Assembly (NCBI GenBank): GCA_964415435.1
Contig: CAYPZT010000010.1
Location: 1-31,043, forward strand
Reading direction: 5' to 3'
DNA length: 31,043 nucleotides
DNA from: CAYPZT01 sp964415435
GTDB taxonomy: Bacteria > Patescibacteriota > Microgenomatia > UBA1406 > GWC2-37-13
A program made the position numbers and the translations under genes. Below are positions 22,798 through 30,743 of this stretch, one piece after another (position 1 is the first letter of the stretch; every line of letters starts with the position of its first letter). The notes beneath the pieces are model-generated. The model saw nothing but the letters and a program-made list of their open reading frames with translations. It searched no databases and was not told where the DNA came from.

Positions 22798-22868
22798 TAA
22801 AAACGCAGGAAACGGTACGGTAAGAAAACGAAAGTATCAAAAACAAGATTCAAGGAGAAAAAGAAGAA

Positions 22869-23921
22869 ATGAACGCAAAACAAACCCTCTTGATGCGTCT
22901 CGGACTTGCGGTCGTCGCAGTTATCTGCGTCTTGCTGATCTTGGGTTTTACCCAAATTAGCACCGCACCCAGCGCATCCGCACAAGGCACCGAAGCAACA
23001 CCGACGCCGTGGATCATCACCGCAACCCCCGAAGCAGGACAGCCGACCACCGGCCCGCAAGTCATGCCATATGGTTGGATACCATCGTCAATCGTCACCG
23101 CAACCCCGGTCGCGCCAAACAATGCGCCGACAAGCAACGGCGACGTACGTGGCTGCTTCGCAGACAAGATTGCTACCGTGAATGAATTCGCCGGCAACGG
23201 ACCGCAACGCATGGAAATTTCGACGGGGGACTTGATCCACCTCGATTATTACCAGACCTCGGGTCTTCCGACGGTCAGCGTGTTGGTTCGGACAGGCGAA
23301 GTGGCAGTGCTCCGTGGCTACGGTTCGGAATGGCAATTCCCTCTCCGTGACTGCGCGACCTATGACTTTGTCAAGGACGCGACGGACTATGCACACGCAC
23401 GGCAAAACTGGGACCACAGCGGCTTGGTCTTTAATTCCCTCACGGACTGGCTCAACGGTAACGCACCCATCGTCAACCTTTACAACGTTGATTATCGGCT
23501 GCCCAAGTACCGCCCTGTCCTCTGGGAGAACAAGACCGGAACGACTTTTGTCAATCCAACCGCCTCGAATACGATGCCCGCCGTGACCCCCGCTGCAAAC
23601 AGTTTTGCGCCTCAAACGCAGAACACGTCACAATGTGCCGACGGTTTGCGCGAAGATCGCGATCCGGTCGTAGATGTCCCGTGGACACCCAAAGGCGACG
23701 TTCGCGTTGTCAACCTCTGGACAAACCAACCAGGGTTTGACCAACATAAGAACTACAAGTTGCTTTTGCGTGGGAACGAAAATCCCAAGTTGCTCATGGG
23801 CGGCGCGTCATGGTCGTGGTCTACCAGTTGTACTGCAAAGGCAGAAACGGAATTTGCACAGAATCCGAACACGCCAGTCACAGTCGCCGAACTGGACGCA
23901 ATGGGTTTGGTGCTTCACTAG
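22869..23921 (+). CDS. Orphan exported protein, island gene 2
   Basis: I do not recognise this 350-residue protein. It has a signal peptide or anchor (about 8-37, 'ASAQG'), a Thr/Pro repeat region ('TEATPTPWIITATPEAGQP', repeated as 'IVTATPVAPN'), a first domain with two cysteines ('RGCFADKIATVNEFAGNG' and 'RDCATYDFV'), a Pro/Thr/Asn linker and a C-terminal domain with two more cysteines ('SQCADGLRED', 'WSTSCTAKAE'). It reads like a secreted binding protein rather than an enzyme. AAGGAG lies 11 bases before the ATG, after a copy of the leader element found before island gene 1. The gene is clearly G+C-richer than the host genes around it, suggesting transfer. A hairpin follows nine bases after the stop. 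Confidence 0.75.
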   Translation: MNAKQTLLMRLGLAVVAVICVLLILGFTQISTAPSASAQGTEATPTPWIITATPEAGQPTTGPQVMPYGWIPSSIVTATPVAPNNAPTSNGDVRGCFADKIATVNEFAGNGPQRMEISTGDLIHLDYYQTSGLPTVSVLVRTGEVAVLRGYGSEWQFPLRDCATYDFVKDATDYAHARQNWDHSGLVFNSLTDWLNGNAPIVNLYNVDYRLPKYRPVLWENKTGTTFVNPTASNTMPAVTPAANSFAPQTQNTSQCADGLREDRDPVVDVPWTPKGDVRVVNLWTNQPGFDQHKNYKLLLRGNENPKLLMGGASWSWSTSCTAKAETEFAQNPNTPVTVAELDAMGLVLH

Positions 23922-23929
23922 CATCAAAC

Positions 23930-23963
23930 AAACCACCATGATCAATGACGATCAAGGTGGTTT
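23930..23963 (+). terminator. Hairpin after island gene 2, probable terminator
   Basis: AAACCACC (23930-23937) pairs with GGTGGTTT (23956-23963), and inside GATC pairs with GATC around loop AATGAC. The stem ends in only three T residues, so termination may be weak or assisted. Confidence 0.5.
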
Positions 23964-23980
23964 CCTGAAAACCTAGAATT

Positions 23981-24072
23981 CGAGCGAGAGTGCTTGTGAC
24001 GCAGCCTTGGCTGTGCGTGGTATTCCCACACCAGACTTTTGTCTGTGTCACTTTGCAAACCCCTCTCGCTCG
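23981..24072 (+). ncRNA. Branched inverted-repeat element (three-way junction)
   Basis: CGAGCGAGAG (23981-23990) pairs perfectly with CTCTCGCTCG (24063-24072) over ten bases. Inside, TGC-tt-GTGAC pairs with GTCAC-ttt-GCA (23991-24000 with 24047-24057). Two hairpins branch from it: GCAGC with loop CUUG (about 24001-24015) and ACcAGAC/GTCTGT with loop TTTT (24030-24046). No T-tract follows. It could be a small RNA, a leader of the glycosyltransferase gene, or the end structure of a mobile island. Confidence 0.45.
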
Positions 24073-24127
24073 TAATCTTATGTCTATAACTTCGGTTACA
24101 GACAGAAGGTTACGAATAAAAATCACT

Positions 24128-25078
24128 ATGAAAAATATGAAGATCGTAAAACACAGTTCGATGAGAAAAATACGCCAGCCATTGGTATCGGTCATCATGC
24201 CTGTTTTTAATGCTGAGGCCTATTTGAAGGAAGCTATCGAGAGCATCCTAAAGCAGACATACCGCAACTTCGAGTTCATCATCGTAAACGACAATTCGAC
24301 CGATGGTTCATGGAAGATAATCCGGTCATATAAGAATAAACACCGTAAACTCATCACAGCCATTAACCTTGAGAAAACTCTCAATCATGGCGGTGACGCT
24401 TGTGCAAACGCCGCCCTTGAAGTGGCACGCGGCAAGTATATTGCCCGCATGGATGCTGACGATATCGCTCATCCCAAACGTCTTGAAAAACAGGTCGCCT
24501 ATCTTGAAGATCATAAATATACCTATCTCGTGGGCTCAAATGCACATGTAATCAACAAAAACGGCAAAGTTATCGGTAAGAAGCTGGAGCCACTGACACA
24601 TGAAGACATTTATAATGCTTATTTCACGTTCCACCCGATTATCCACCCGACCGCTATGTACCGCAGATTTCTCAATAGCAAGATTCCATTTATGTACCCT
24701 AAGAAATATACCGCAAACAATGATTATTTCGGCTTCTTTACTCTCATCTGTAAAGGCTACCGTTTTGCCAACCTTGAGGATAAACTCCTCTACTACCGTA
24801 TTCATGACAAGAACGATACATTCAATAACATCCGTGAAAAGTTTCTCAATACACTAAATATCAGAATCACCATGGTACTGAAACATGGATATAGCCCAAA
24901 CTCAAAGCAGGTTGCCATTACAGCCATACAAACTTTTGCTTCACTTTTGCTTCCCAATGCTGTTATTCGCTATATTTACTTTGTAAGTAAGGGCATTATC
25001 AAGATAAAAATACCGAAGCTGCGAATCGGTCAGCTTATCAAATTCAAGAGATCTTTTAGAACCGCGGGACATATATAA
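24128..25078 (+). CDS. Family 2 glycosyltransferase
   Basis: From ATG 24128 the protein has 316 residues. The GT-A fold is clear: 'PLVSVIMPVFNAEAYLKEAI' (about 18-37), 'FEFIIVNDNSTDGS' (about 48-61) and the metal-binding D109-A-D-D112 in 'ARMDADDIAHPKR'. It would transfer a sugar from a nucleotide donor to a lipid- or protein-linked acceptor at the cytoplasmic face. ATG 24080, 24137 and 24161 are alternative starts; no Shine-Dalgarno separates them. Its stop overlaps the next start by one base (TAATG), so it is translationally coupled to the giant membrane protein and probably works with it in envelope glycan synthesis. Confidence 0.92.
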   Translation: MKNMKIVKHSSMRKIRQPLVSVIMPVFNAEAYLKEAIESILKQTYRNFEFIIVNDNSTDGSWKIIRSYKNKHRKLITAINLEKTLNHGGDACANAALEVARGKYIARMDADDIAHPKRLEKQVAYLEDHKYTYLVGSNAHVINKNGKVIGKKLEPLTHEDIYNAYFTFHPIIHPTAMYRRFLNSKIPFMYPKKYTANNDYFGFFTLICKGYRFANLEDKLLYYRIHDKNDTFNNIREKFLNTLNIRITMVLKHGYSPNSKQVAITAIQTFASLLLPNAVIRYIYFVSKGIIKIKIPKLRIGQLIKFKRSFRTAGHI

Positions 25079-28000
25079 TGAAGCGTATGGTATACCTTCT
25101 TGCCATCTGCATTATTGAGCTTATTCTTTTTTTCCTTACCTATAAACCGGGAACATTTCTTGTCGGATGGGATAATGTGATGCCGGAATTTAATCTCTGG
25201 CTCAATCTGGAGCGCTCTCTGACAAGTATTTGGCAGGAGTACCGTGGATTGGGGCTCGTAGACGGAATGGCTCATTCAGCAAACCTCTTTCACACTCTTT
25301 ACATAAGTATTCTCTCTATGGCAATCCCCCAATCAGCTGTGCGTTACGTTTTTATTTTCCTTACCCATCTTGCAGGCGGTATTGGTATGTACTATCTGAT
25401 ACTCCATTACACAAAGAAAAAAAATATATCATTCCTTGCAGCACTTTTTTACATGTTTAATCTGGGCGTTGTACAGATGTACTTTGCGCCCCTTGAGGTA
25501 TTCGCCGTTCACTTTGCGGCCATGCCATTTCTATGTTTAGGCATTATTAGATTTCTGGAACATGCGACCAAAAAGAATGCACTTCTGCTTTTTGGTATTT
25601 TTCTTCTTACCACCCCCCAGTCATTTGTGCCCACTGTATTCTTGGCATGGTGCGTGGTATTCATGGCTCTTATTGGCTACTATGCCTTTAGCAAGCGGAA
25701 TATCAAGCAAATCATAATCGTATGCGTCCTTTTCTTTGCGGCCAATGCATTCTGGCTCCTGCCATATGTCTATAGTCTTAAATATACTACCCAAACAATC
25801 CCGAACTCCAAGATAAACCAGTTCTCCTCCGAGGAAATTTTCTATCGAAACAAGGCTTTCGGCGGACTGACAGATGTCCTTCAGATGAAGGGATTCATGA
25901 TGGATACAGTCGAGACGGATGCGGTCAATAACAAGAACGTATTTTTTATGGATGCATGGAGGACGCACACCGCTACACCCCTCTATAAGATTATTTCTGG
26001 CTTCTTTATAGGAATAACAGCGCTTGGTATATTCGCCTTTTTCAAAAAAAGAAAATACTCCTACACCCCTTATCTCCTAAGTTTTGGAGTGTCATTTCTG
26101 TTTCTTGCCAATAACACACCGATTCTTGAACAGATGAACAACTTCATACGTACTGTGTTCCCGATCATAGGTGAAGCCTTCCGTTTTCCATTCACCAAGT
26201 TTATTACCGTTTTTGCCTTCTCTTTCTCAGTGCTTTTAGCTCTTGGTTTTGAATATCTTTGTGAGTTCGTGAAATATAAATCAAGGATAGTATTTTTTGC
26301 AGTACTCCTTTTGCTGGCTTATCTTTCCTTTCCAGCCTTTACTGGCTACTTTACCTCACCGCTACTTCGACAAAAGATACCTCACGAGTATATGCAGATG
26401 ATGGCATACCTGTCCACACAACCCACCGATAAACGTATAGGAATGCTTCCTGTCCACACATTCTGGAACTGGGAACTCAAGAAGTGGGGCCATATAGGTT
26501 CTGGTTTTGTGTGGTATGGGATTCCTCAGCCTATGTTGCTTCGCTCTTTTGACCCGTGGAGCCTCTACAATGAACAGTTTTACAATGAGCTTTCATCTTC
26601 TATAAATACCGGGGATCCGGACCTTTTTGCCCAGGTTCTCGAAAAATACGATATTCAGCTTTTGCTCCTTGATCAAAGTATTATAAATACCACTTCTTCC
26701 AAACCGATAAACTACGAAAAACTTATCACATTTTTGAGCACCGTTCCGGGACTTGCCGTCGAGGCTACTTACGGTAATCTCTCTTTGTACGCCTATAAGG
26801 GCAGATCGTACCGGACGTACACGCTTCCAAAAACAGCAGCCACGGTGCCGCCCGCTTCACTATTTACCCGCAAGGATAGAGCGTACAGAGACTATGGTCC
26901 TTATCTGGTCGATGATCATACGACCACTGCCTTCTACCCCTTTCCGCCGCTTTTTACTGAGAAATTGCAGTCAGACATACCGTTTACCGCCAAAAAAAAT
27001 GCCGATACCATTACGATCTCTAGCGAATCGAACAATACGCTGCCCAGTGGGACTTATACGATCTATATACCCAATATGCTCGCTGACGAATATCTCATCC
27101 CTGTCACAATGACAGCAGATGATGGAAAATTGACAGTTGAAATCCTTTATCCTTCCCTATCCATTAACGGTAAGCTTTTGCAGTTTAGCCCTGCGCCGAT
27201 GGTATATGACTTTCAAAACATCCGAAACCCGGTGACCATTCAGTTACCTGACCAAAATTTAACCATTAATTCAGGTGCAAAAGTTTATCTAAGAAACAAC
27301 TTCACGAACACCGTTATTGTGAGTGATGGCGTGATTCAGGAAGCAATTACCATAGATCTTTCATCCAAAAGTGAAGGGGTGTACTTTGTTGGCTCATACC
27401 AAGGCAACCTTTCAAACATACAGGCCGTAGTGCCAATTATTCCTACGTCCTTCTCTGGTGAAAAAATAATTACGAGAGAGCAGTTTGAAGTTAAAACACC
27501 GGCAGCAGACCTGAGCTCAATGAAAAATAAAGAGAGCTATTTGAAAACTGCAGACGAAAACGCTGGACACTCATTTGAAGTCAAAAACTATTCTTCCGAA
27601 ATTTCTGTCTGGATCCCCACCTTACCACATCAGTCGTCATATATCATATTCACAGAAACCGGCTACCAATCTGGGCTACCCGTAACGTTCAGTATTGATA
27701 ATCCCTATGAAAAGAGATCCGAACTTGAAACAAGACTTCCCAAACTGAACACCACGAGTACCATCGTGCTTCCGAAAACGCAGGATTTTTATGAAGGATA
27801 TGGCTTTCATTTTATAGTAAAGTCACTCGGTACAGAGATTGCTCGTTCCACGGTAAAAGACATGTCCATCTATCCATTTCCTTTGCAGACTCTGGAAGGT
27901 ATAAGACTCGTAAGGCAGGAGAGATCACCTGTTCGTGCCGAAAAAAAATACCTGAAAGCCAAAAGAGTTACTTCATATGAATATACCATCTCGGATACTT

Positions 28001-28314
28001 CCGGGGATGTGGTTGTCCTCAGTCAAGCATACAACCCTGACTGGACGGCGTTTCGCGTAAACAAGCTTGATATCTTTTCACAATACTTCCCCTTTCTTGC
28101 AGGAACCAGAGTTGAAAAACATATATTAGTAAATAACTGGGCAAATGGATGGGTCTTGGACTCAAAAGAAAAACAAAATATTGTAATTATCTTTTGGCCG
28201 CAGTACCTGCAATTTTTTGGCCTAGGAGTAATGTTTGTTATGGGTGTAGCATTACTATTGTACCGTTATAAAAAACGTGTACATACGCCTCTTCCCAAAC
28301 ACCTGACTAACTGA
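25078..28314 (+). CDS. Giant multi-pass membrane protein, probable GT-C or YfhO-like glycosyltransferase
   Basis: The 1078-residue protein has about a dozen membrane helices in the first 430 residues, a long extracytoplasmic beta-rich region (about 430-1035) and one last helix near 1045-1065. The first loop carries 'GWDNVMPEFN', where the aspartate may match the catalytic acidic residue in the first loop of GT-C enzymes. Further helices contain 'HLAGGIGMYYLILHY' and 'GEAFRFPFTKFITVFAFSFS', similar to YfhO/DUF-type polyprenyl-phosphate-dependent transferases. It would move a sugar from a lipid carrier onto an external acceptor. It overlaps the GT2 gene by one base. The large C-terminal region may bind glycan. 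The family assignment is tentative. Confidence 0.7.
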   Translation: MKRMVYLLAICIIELILFFLTYKPGTFLVGWDNVMPEFNLWLNLERSLTSIWQEYRGLGLVDGMAHSANLFHTLYISILSMAIPQSAVRYVFIFLTHLAGGIGMYYLILHYTKKKNISFLAALFYMFNLGVVQMYFAPLEVFAVHFAAMPFLCLGIIRFLEHATKKNALLLFGIFLLTTPQSFVPTVFLAWCVVFMALIGYYAFSKRNIKQIIIVCVLFFAANAFWLLPYVYSLKYTTQTIPNSKINQFSSEEIFYRNKAFGGLTDVLQMKGFMMDTVETDAVNNKNVFFMDAWRTHTATPLYKIISGFFIGITALGIFAFFKKRKYSYTPYLLSFGVSFLFLANNTPILEQMNNFIRTVFPIIGEAFRFPFTKFITVFAFSFSVLLALGFEYLCEFVKYKSRIVFFAVLLLLAYLSFPAFTGYFTSPLLRQKIPHEYMQMMAYLSTQPTDKRIGMLPVHTFWNWELKKWGHIGSGFVWYGIPQPMLLRSFDPWSLYNEQFYNELSSSINTGDPDLFAQVLEKYDIQLLLLDQSIINTTSSKPINYEKLITFLSTVPGLAVEATYGNLSLYAYKGRSYRTYTLPKTAATVPPASLFTRKDRAYRDYGPYLVDDHTTTAFYPFPPLFTEKLQSDIPFTAKKNADTITISSESNNTLPSGTYTIYIPNMLADEYLIPVTMTADDGKLTVEILYPSLSINGKLLQFSPAPMVYDFQNIRNPVTIQLPDQNLTINSGAKVYLRNNFTNTVIVSDGVIQEAITIDLSSKSEGVYFVGSYQGNLSNIQAVVPIIPTSFSGEKIITREQFEVKTPAADLSSMKNKESYLKTADENAGHSFEVKNYSSEISVWIPTLPHQSSYIIFTETGYQSGLPVTFSIDNPYEKRSELETRLPKLNTTSTIVLPKTQDFYEGYGFHFIVKSLGTEIARSTVKDMSIYPFPLQTLEGIRLVRQERSPVRAEKKYLKAKRVTSYEYTISDTSGDVVVLSQAYNPDWTAFRVNKLDIFSQYFPFLAGTRVEKHILVNNWANGWVLDSKEKQNIVIIFWPQYLQFFGLGVMFVMGVALLLYRYKKRVHTPLPKHLTN

Positions 28315-28322
28315 TTGTATGC

Positions 28323-28328
28323 TAAGAT
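28323..28328 (+). promoter_or_regulatory. -10 box of the VirD4/HerA-like gene
   Basis: TAAGAT ends six bases before the ATG at 28335. TATGCT at 28318-28323 overlaps it and is an alternative giving a short leader. Confidence 0.4.
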
Positions 28329-28334
28329 GAGTAT

Positions 28335-30497
28335 ATGAGTAAGCTCTCGTTTCTACAGGTACGCAATCCCAGGGATGATGAAACGCCGATAGAGTCGGCT
28401 ACGCAGATATTTGCATCTACACTGCCCCACGCCTATGTGAAGTGGTGGAAACGACTTCTCTATCCTCCGAAAGTATATGCATTTGAGATTTATCTGCTGT
28501 CGCAGACGATCTTTTTTTATGTAGCGACTCCCAAAGAAAATGAGGTGTTCATGCAGAGCCTGATAACCTCGGCTTTTCCCAACTCCGCGGTCAAAAAAAC
28601 AACCGATCCTATGGATATCCTCCTTAAGTCAAAGTACCTGGCTGCAGGAGAGGTGTCTCTAAGTTCGTCGTTTTATCTTCCTGTCAAAACATACTATGAC
28701 TTTAAGGATATCGACCCCCTATCTTCACTTGTTGGTTTCCTTTCCAAGCAGCCAAAGGAAGTAAAAATGGGAATACAGATACTCGTCACTCCTGCCACAT
28801 TTCCATGGCAAAGTCACGCAGTAGATGCGGCGAAACACATGGTCTATGACTCAACGGCAGATAAGTATACACAAAACCCCCTAAAGCTCCTTATCATGAA
28901 GAAGGCGTCGTTTCAGGGAGGTAAAGCATTAATACGTCTTATTGCCGGATCCAACATGGATATGCCCCTTATGCCGTTTGTGCAGAACCTTGCAGGGACC
29001 TTTGGAAGCTTCTCCTTGGGTGAGGGAAACCAATTTGTTTTTAAAAGGCCGCTCGTTTTCAAGGAACACCTTCTAAAAAGAATTAAAAACAGAAGTACCT
29101 ACTATTTTGAACGCAAAGAACAGATTCTTAATGCCCAGGAACTTGCCACGATGTGGCACCCTTCAGGCTACTTGCTTGCCGGCATAAAAAACATCGCTTG
29201 GGGTAAAACGCTCGCCGGAGAACCGCCCGAAGACTTACCTGTTGCAGACGGAATTTCTGACGAGCAGAAAAAGGAGATTAATTTTTTTGCAAAGACCGAA
29301 TATAAGAATAAGGAGACAATATTTGGCATAAAGACGCCCGATCGCAGACGACACAATTACATTATCGGTAAAACAGGCACCGGTAAATCTACTCTTATTG
29401 CCAACATGGCCATCGACGATATACGTAAAGATCGGGGCTTGGGCATCATTGACCCGCACGGAGATCTATCTGAAATAATCCTGGACTTTATTCCTAAGCG
29501 CCGCATGAATGATGTTGTATATCTTGAACCGTTCGATATCGAACGGCCTTTCGCACTCAATGTCCTCGAAGTACGGAACAATCAGCAAAAAGAGCTCGTG
29601 TCTTCTGGTATTGTTTCCATATTTGCAAAACTATACAAAGATAGTTGGGGCCCGCGTTTGGAGTATATCTTGCGTAATGTTATTCTGACACTGCTTGAGA
29701 CACCTGATGCGACCCTTATTGATATTCTGACTATACTCTCGAATCAGGACTATCGAAAAAATGTCGTTGCAACACTCAAAGACCCTGTTCTCAAAAATTT
29801 CTGGGAGAAGGAGTTTGCCAAGATGCCTGACAGACTGAAAGCTGAGGCAGTTTCCCCTATCCAAAATAAGGTAGGCCAATTTGTAACAAACCGCATGATC
29901 CGTAACATCTTGGGCAAATCCAAGTCGACTATAAATCTGGAACAGATTATGAATGAAGGAAAAATACTCATTTTAAACTTATCTCAGGGAAAGTTGGGAG
30001 AGGACAGCGCTGCTCTTCTGGGTGCAATGCTTATCACGCAAATACAGCTTGCTGCCATGAACAGATCATTCCAGAGAGAAGATGAAAGAAAAGACTTTTT
30101 CCTGTATGTTGATGAGTTTCAGAACTTCGCCACCTCTTCGTTTGTGAAGATACTTTCTGAAGCGCGTAAGTACAGACTCTCGCTCACACTGGCTAATCAG
30201 TACATTGAACAGCTCGATGAAGATGTACGCCGAGCTATATTCGGAAACGTGGGAACTCTTATCTCGTTCGTTGTCGGTGCACGCGATGCATACATCTTAT
30301 CGAAGGAATTTGGCGAACTCTATAGTGAAAGCGACCTTGTATCGCTCAGCAAGCACGAGATCGTCCTCAAGCTCTCGATAGATAATATGATGTCTGCGCC
30401 CTTCCCCGCCACGACCTTGCCGCTACCAGCACTTAAAAATGACAACCGCAGCAAGATAATTCAACTTTCAAAGGAGCGCTATGGCCGCAAGGCTTGA
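28335..30497 (+). CDS. VirD4/TraG/HerA-type hexameric ATPase
   Basis: The 720-residue protein has an N-terminal alpha-beta region (about 1-300) without strong membrane segments, then a DNA-pump type ATPase domain. Walker A is G-K-T-G-T-G-K-S-T at about 345-353, followed by 'GLGIIDPHGDLSEIIL'. Walker B lies in 'FFLYVDEFQNFAT' at about 587-599, and 'SLTLANQYIEQLDEDVRRAI' and 'NVGTLISFVVGARDA' follow as in TraG/TraM-recognition C-terminal parts. Family members translocate DNA or protein at the membrane in conjugation and type IV secretion. No relaxase, VirB4 or pilin gene is in view, so this may be the stand-alone form widely seen in Patescibacteria, perhaps used for DNA uptake or pilus-related transport. 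Confidence 0.85.
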   Translation: MSKLSFLQVRNPRDDETPIESATQIFASTLPHAYVKWWKRLLYPPKVYAFEIYLLSQTIFFYVATPKENEVFMQSLITSAFPNSAVKKTTDPMDILLKSKYLAAGEVSLSSSFYLPVKTYYDFKDIDPLSSLVGFLSKQPKEVKMGIQILVTPATFPWQSHAVDAAKHMVYDSTADKYTQNPLKLLIMKKASFQGGKALIRLIAGSNMDMPLMPFVQNLAGTFGSFSLGEGNQFVFKRPLVFKEHLLKRIKNRSTYYFERKEQILNAQELATMWHPSGYLLAGIKNIAWGKTLAGEPPEDLPVADGISDEQKKEINFFAKTEYKNKETIFGIKTPDRRRHNYIIGKTGTGKSTLIANMAIDDIRKDRGLGIIDPHGDLSEIILDFIPKRRMNDVVYLEPFDIERPFALNVLEVRNNQQKELVSSGIVSIFAKLYKDSWGPRLEYILRNVILTLLETPDATLIDILTILSNQDYRKNVVATLKDPVLKNFWEKEFAKMPDRLKAEAVSPIQNKVGQFVTNRMIRNILGKSKSTINLEQIMNEGKILILNLSQGKLGEDSAALLGAMLITQIQLAAMNRSFQREDERKDFFLYVDEFQNFATSSFVKILSEARKYRLSLTLANQYIEQLDEDVRRAIFGNVGTLISFVVGARDAYILSKEFGELYSESDLVSLSKHEIVLKLSIDNMMSAPFPATTLPLPALKNDNRSKIIQLSKERYGRKA

Positions 30498-30499
30498 GT

Positions 30500-30742
30500 T
30501 TATTTCTTGAATAGGCTTCGTACTTTATTTCCTAAAAAGGTAAGCACTGTAGCACTTACTACTCCTGCAATCTTCCCTTTATTCGTAACGATCACTTGTT
30601 CCACTTTTTCAAACGCCTCTTGTTTTATACTGCTTATCGTATGTTGAATTTTCCAGAGAAAATAAACCACCGCGATAACAAAAACCAGCCAACTCACCAT
30701 CACTATAATTGCGAGCGTATAAAAAATATCCTGCAGTTCCAA
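30500..30742 (-). CDS. Small single-pass membrane protein
   Basis: I do not recognise this 80-residue protein. A membrane segment (about 8-30) is followed by an amphipathic helix (about 33-50) and a second weakly hydrophobic stretch ('GKIAGVVSATVLTFLGNKV') ending in a basic tail. The start is TTG at 30742, one base after the stop of the gyrB-fusion frame, so the two are co-oriented and probably cotranscribed. It is convergent with the ATPase gene. The helical plan recalls YtxH-like stress proteins, but this is only an impression. Confidence 0.55.
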   Translation of the reverse strand: MELQDIFYTLAIIVMVSWLVFVIAVVYFLWKIQHTISSIKQEAFEKVEQVIVTNKGKIAGVVSATVLTFLGNKVRSLFKK

Positions 30743-30743
30743 C

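Noticed and set aside
22793..22954. Small GTG-started frame of about 53 codons across the second island gene start
   Set aside because: The GTG is part of the Shine-Dalgarno itself, so spacing is impossible, and most of the frame overlaps island gene 2.
28335..30497. Conjugative or integrative element based on the VirD4-like ATPase
   Set aside because: No relaxase, VirB4, integrase, attachment repeats or pilin genes accompany it in the window.
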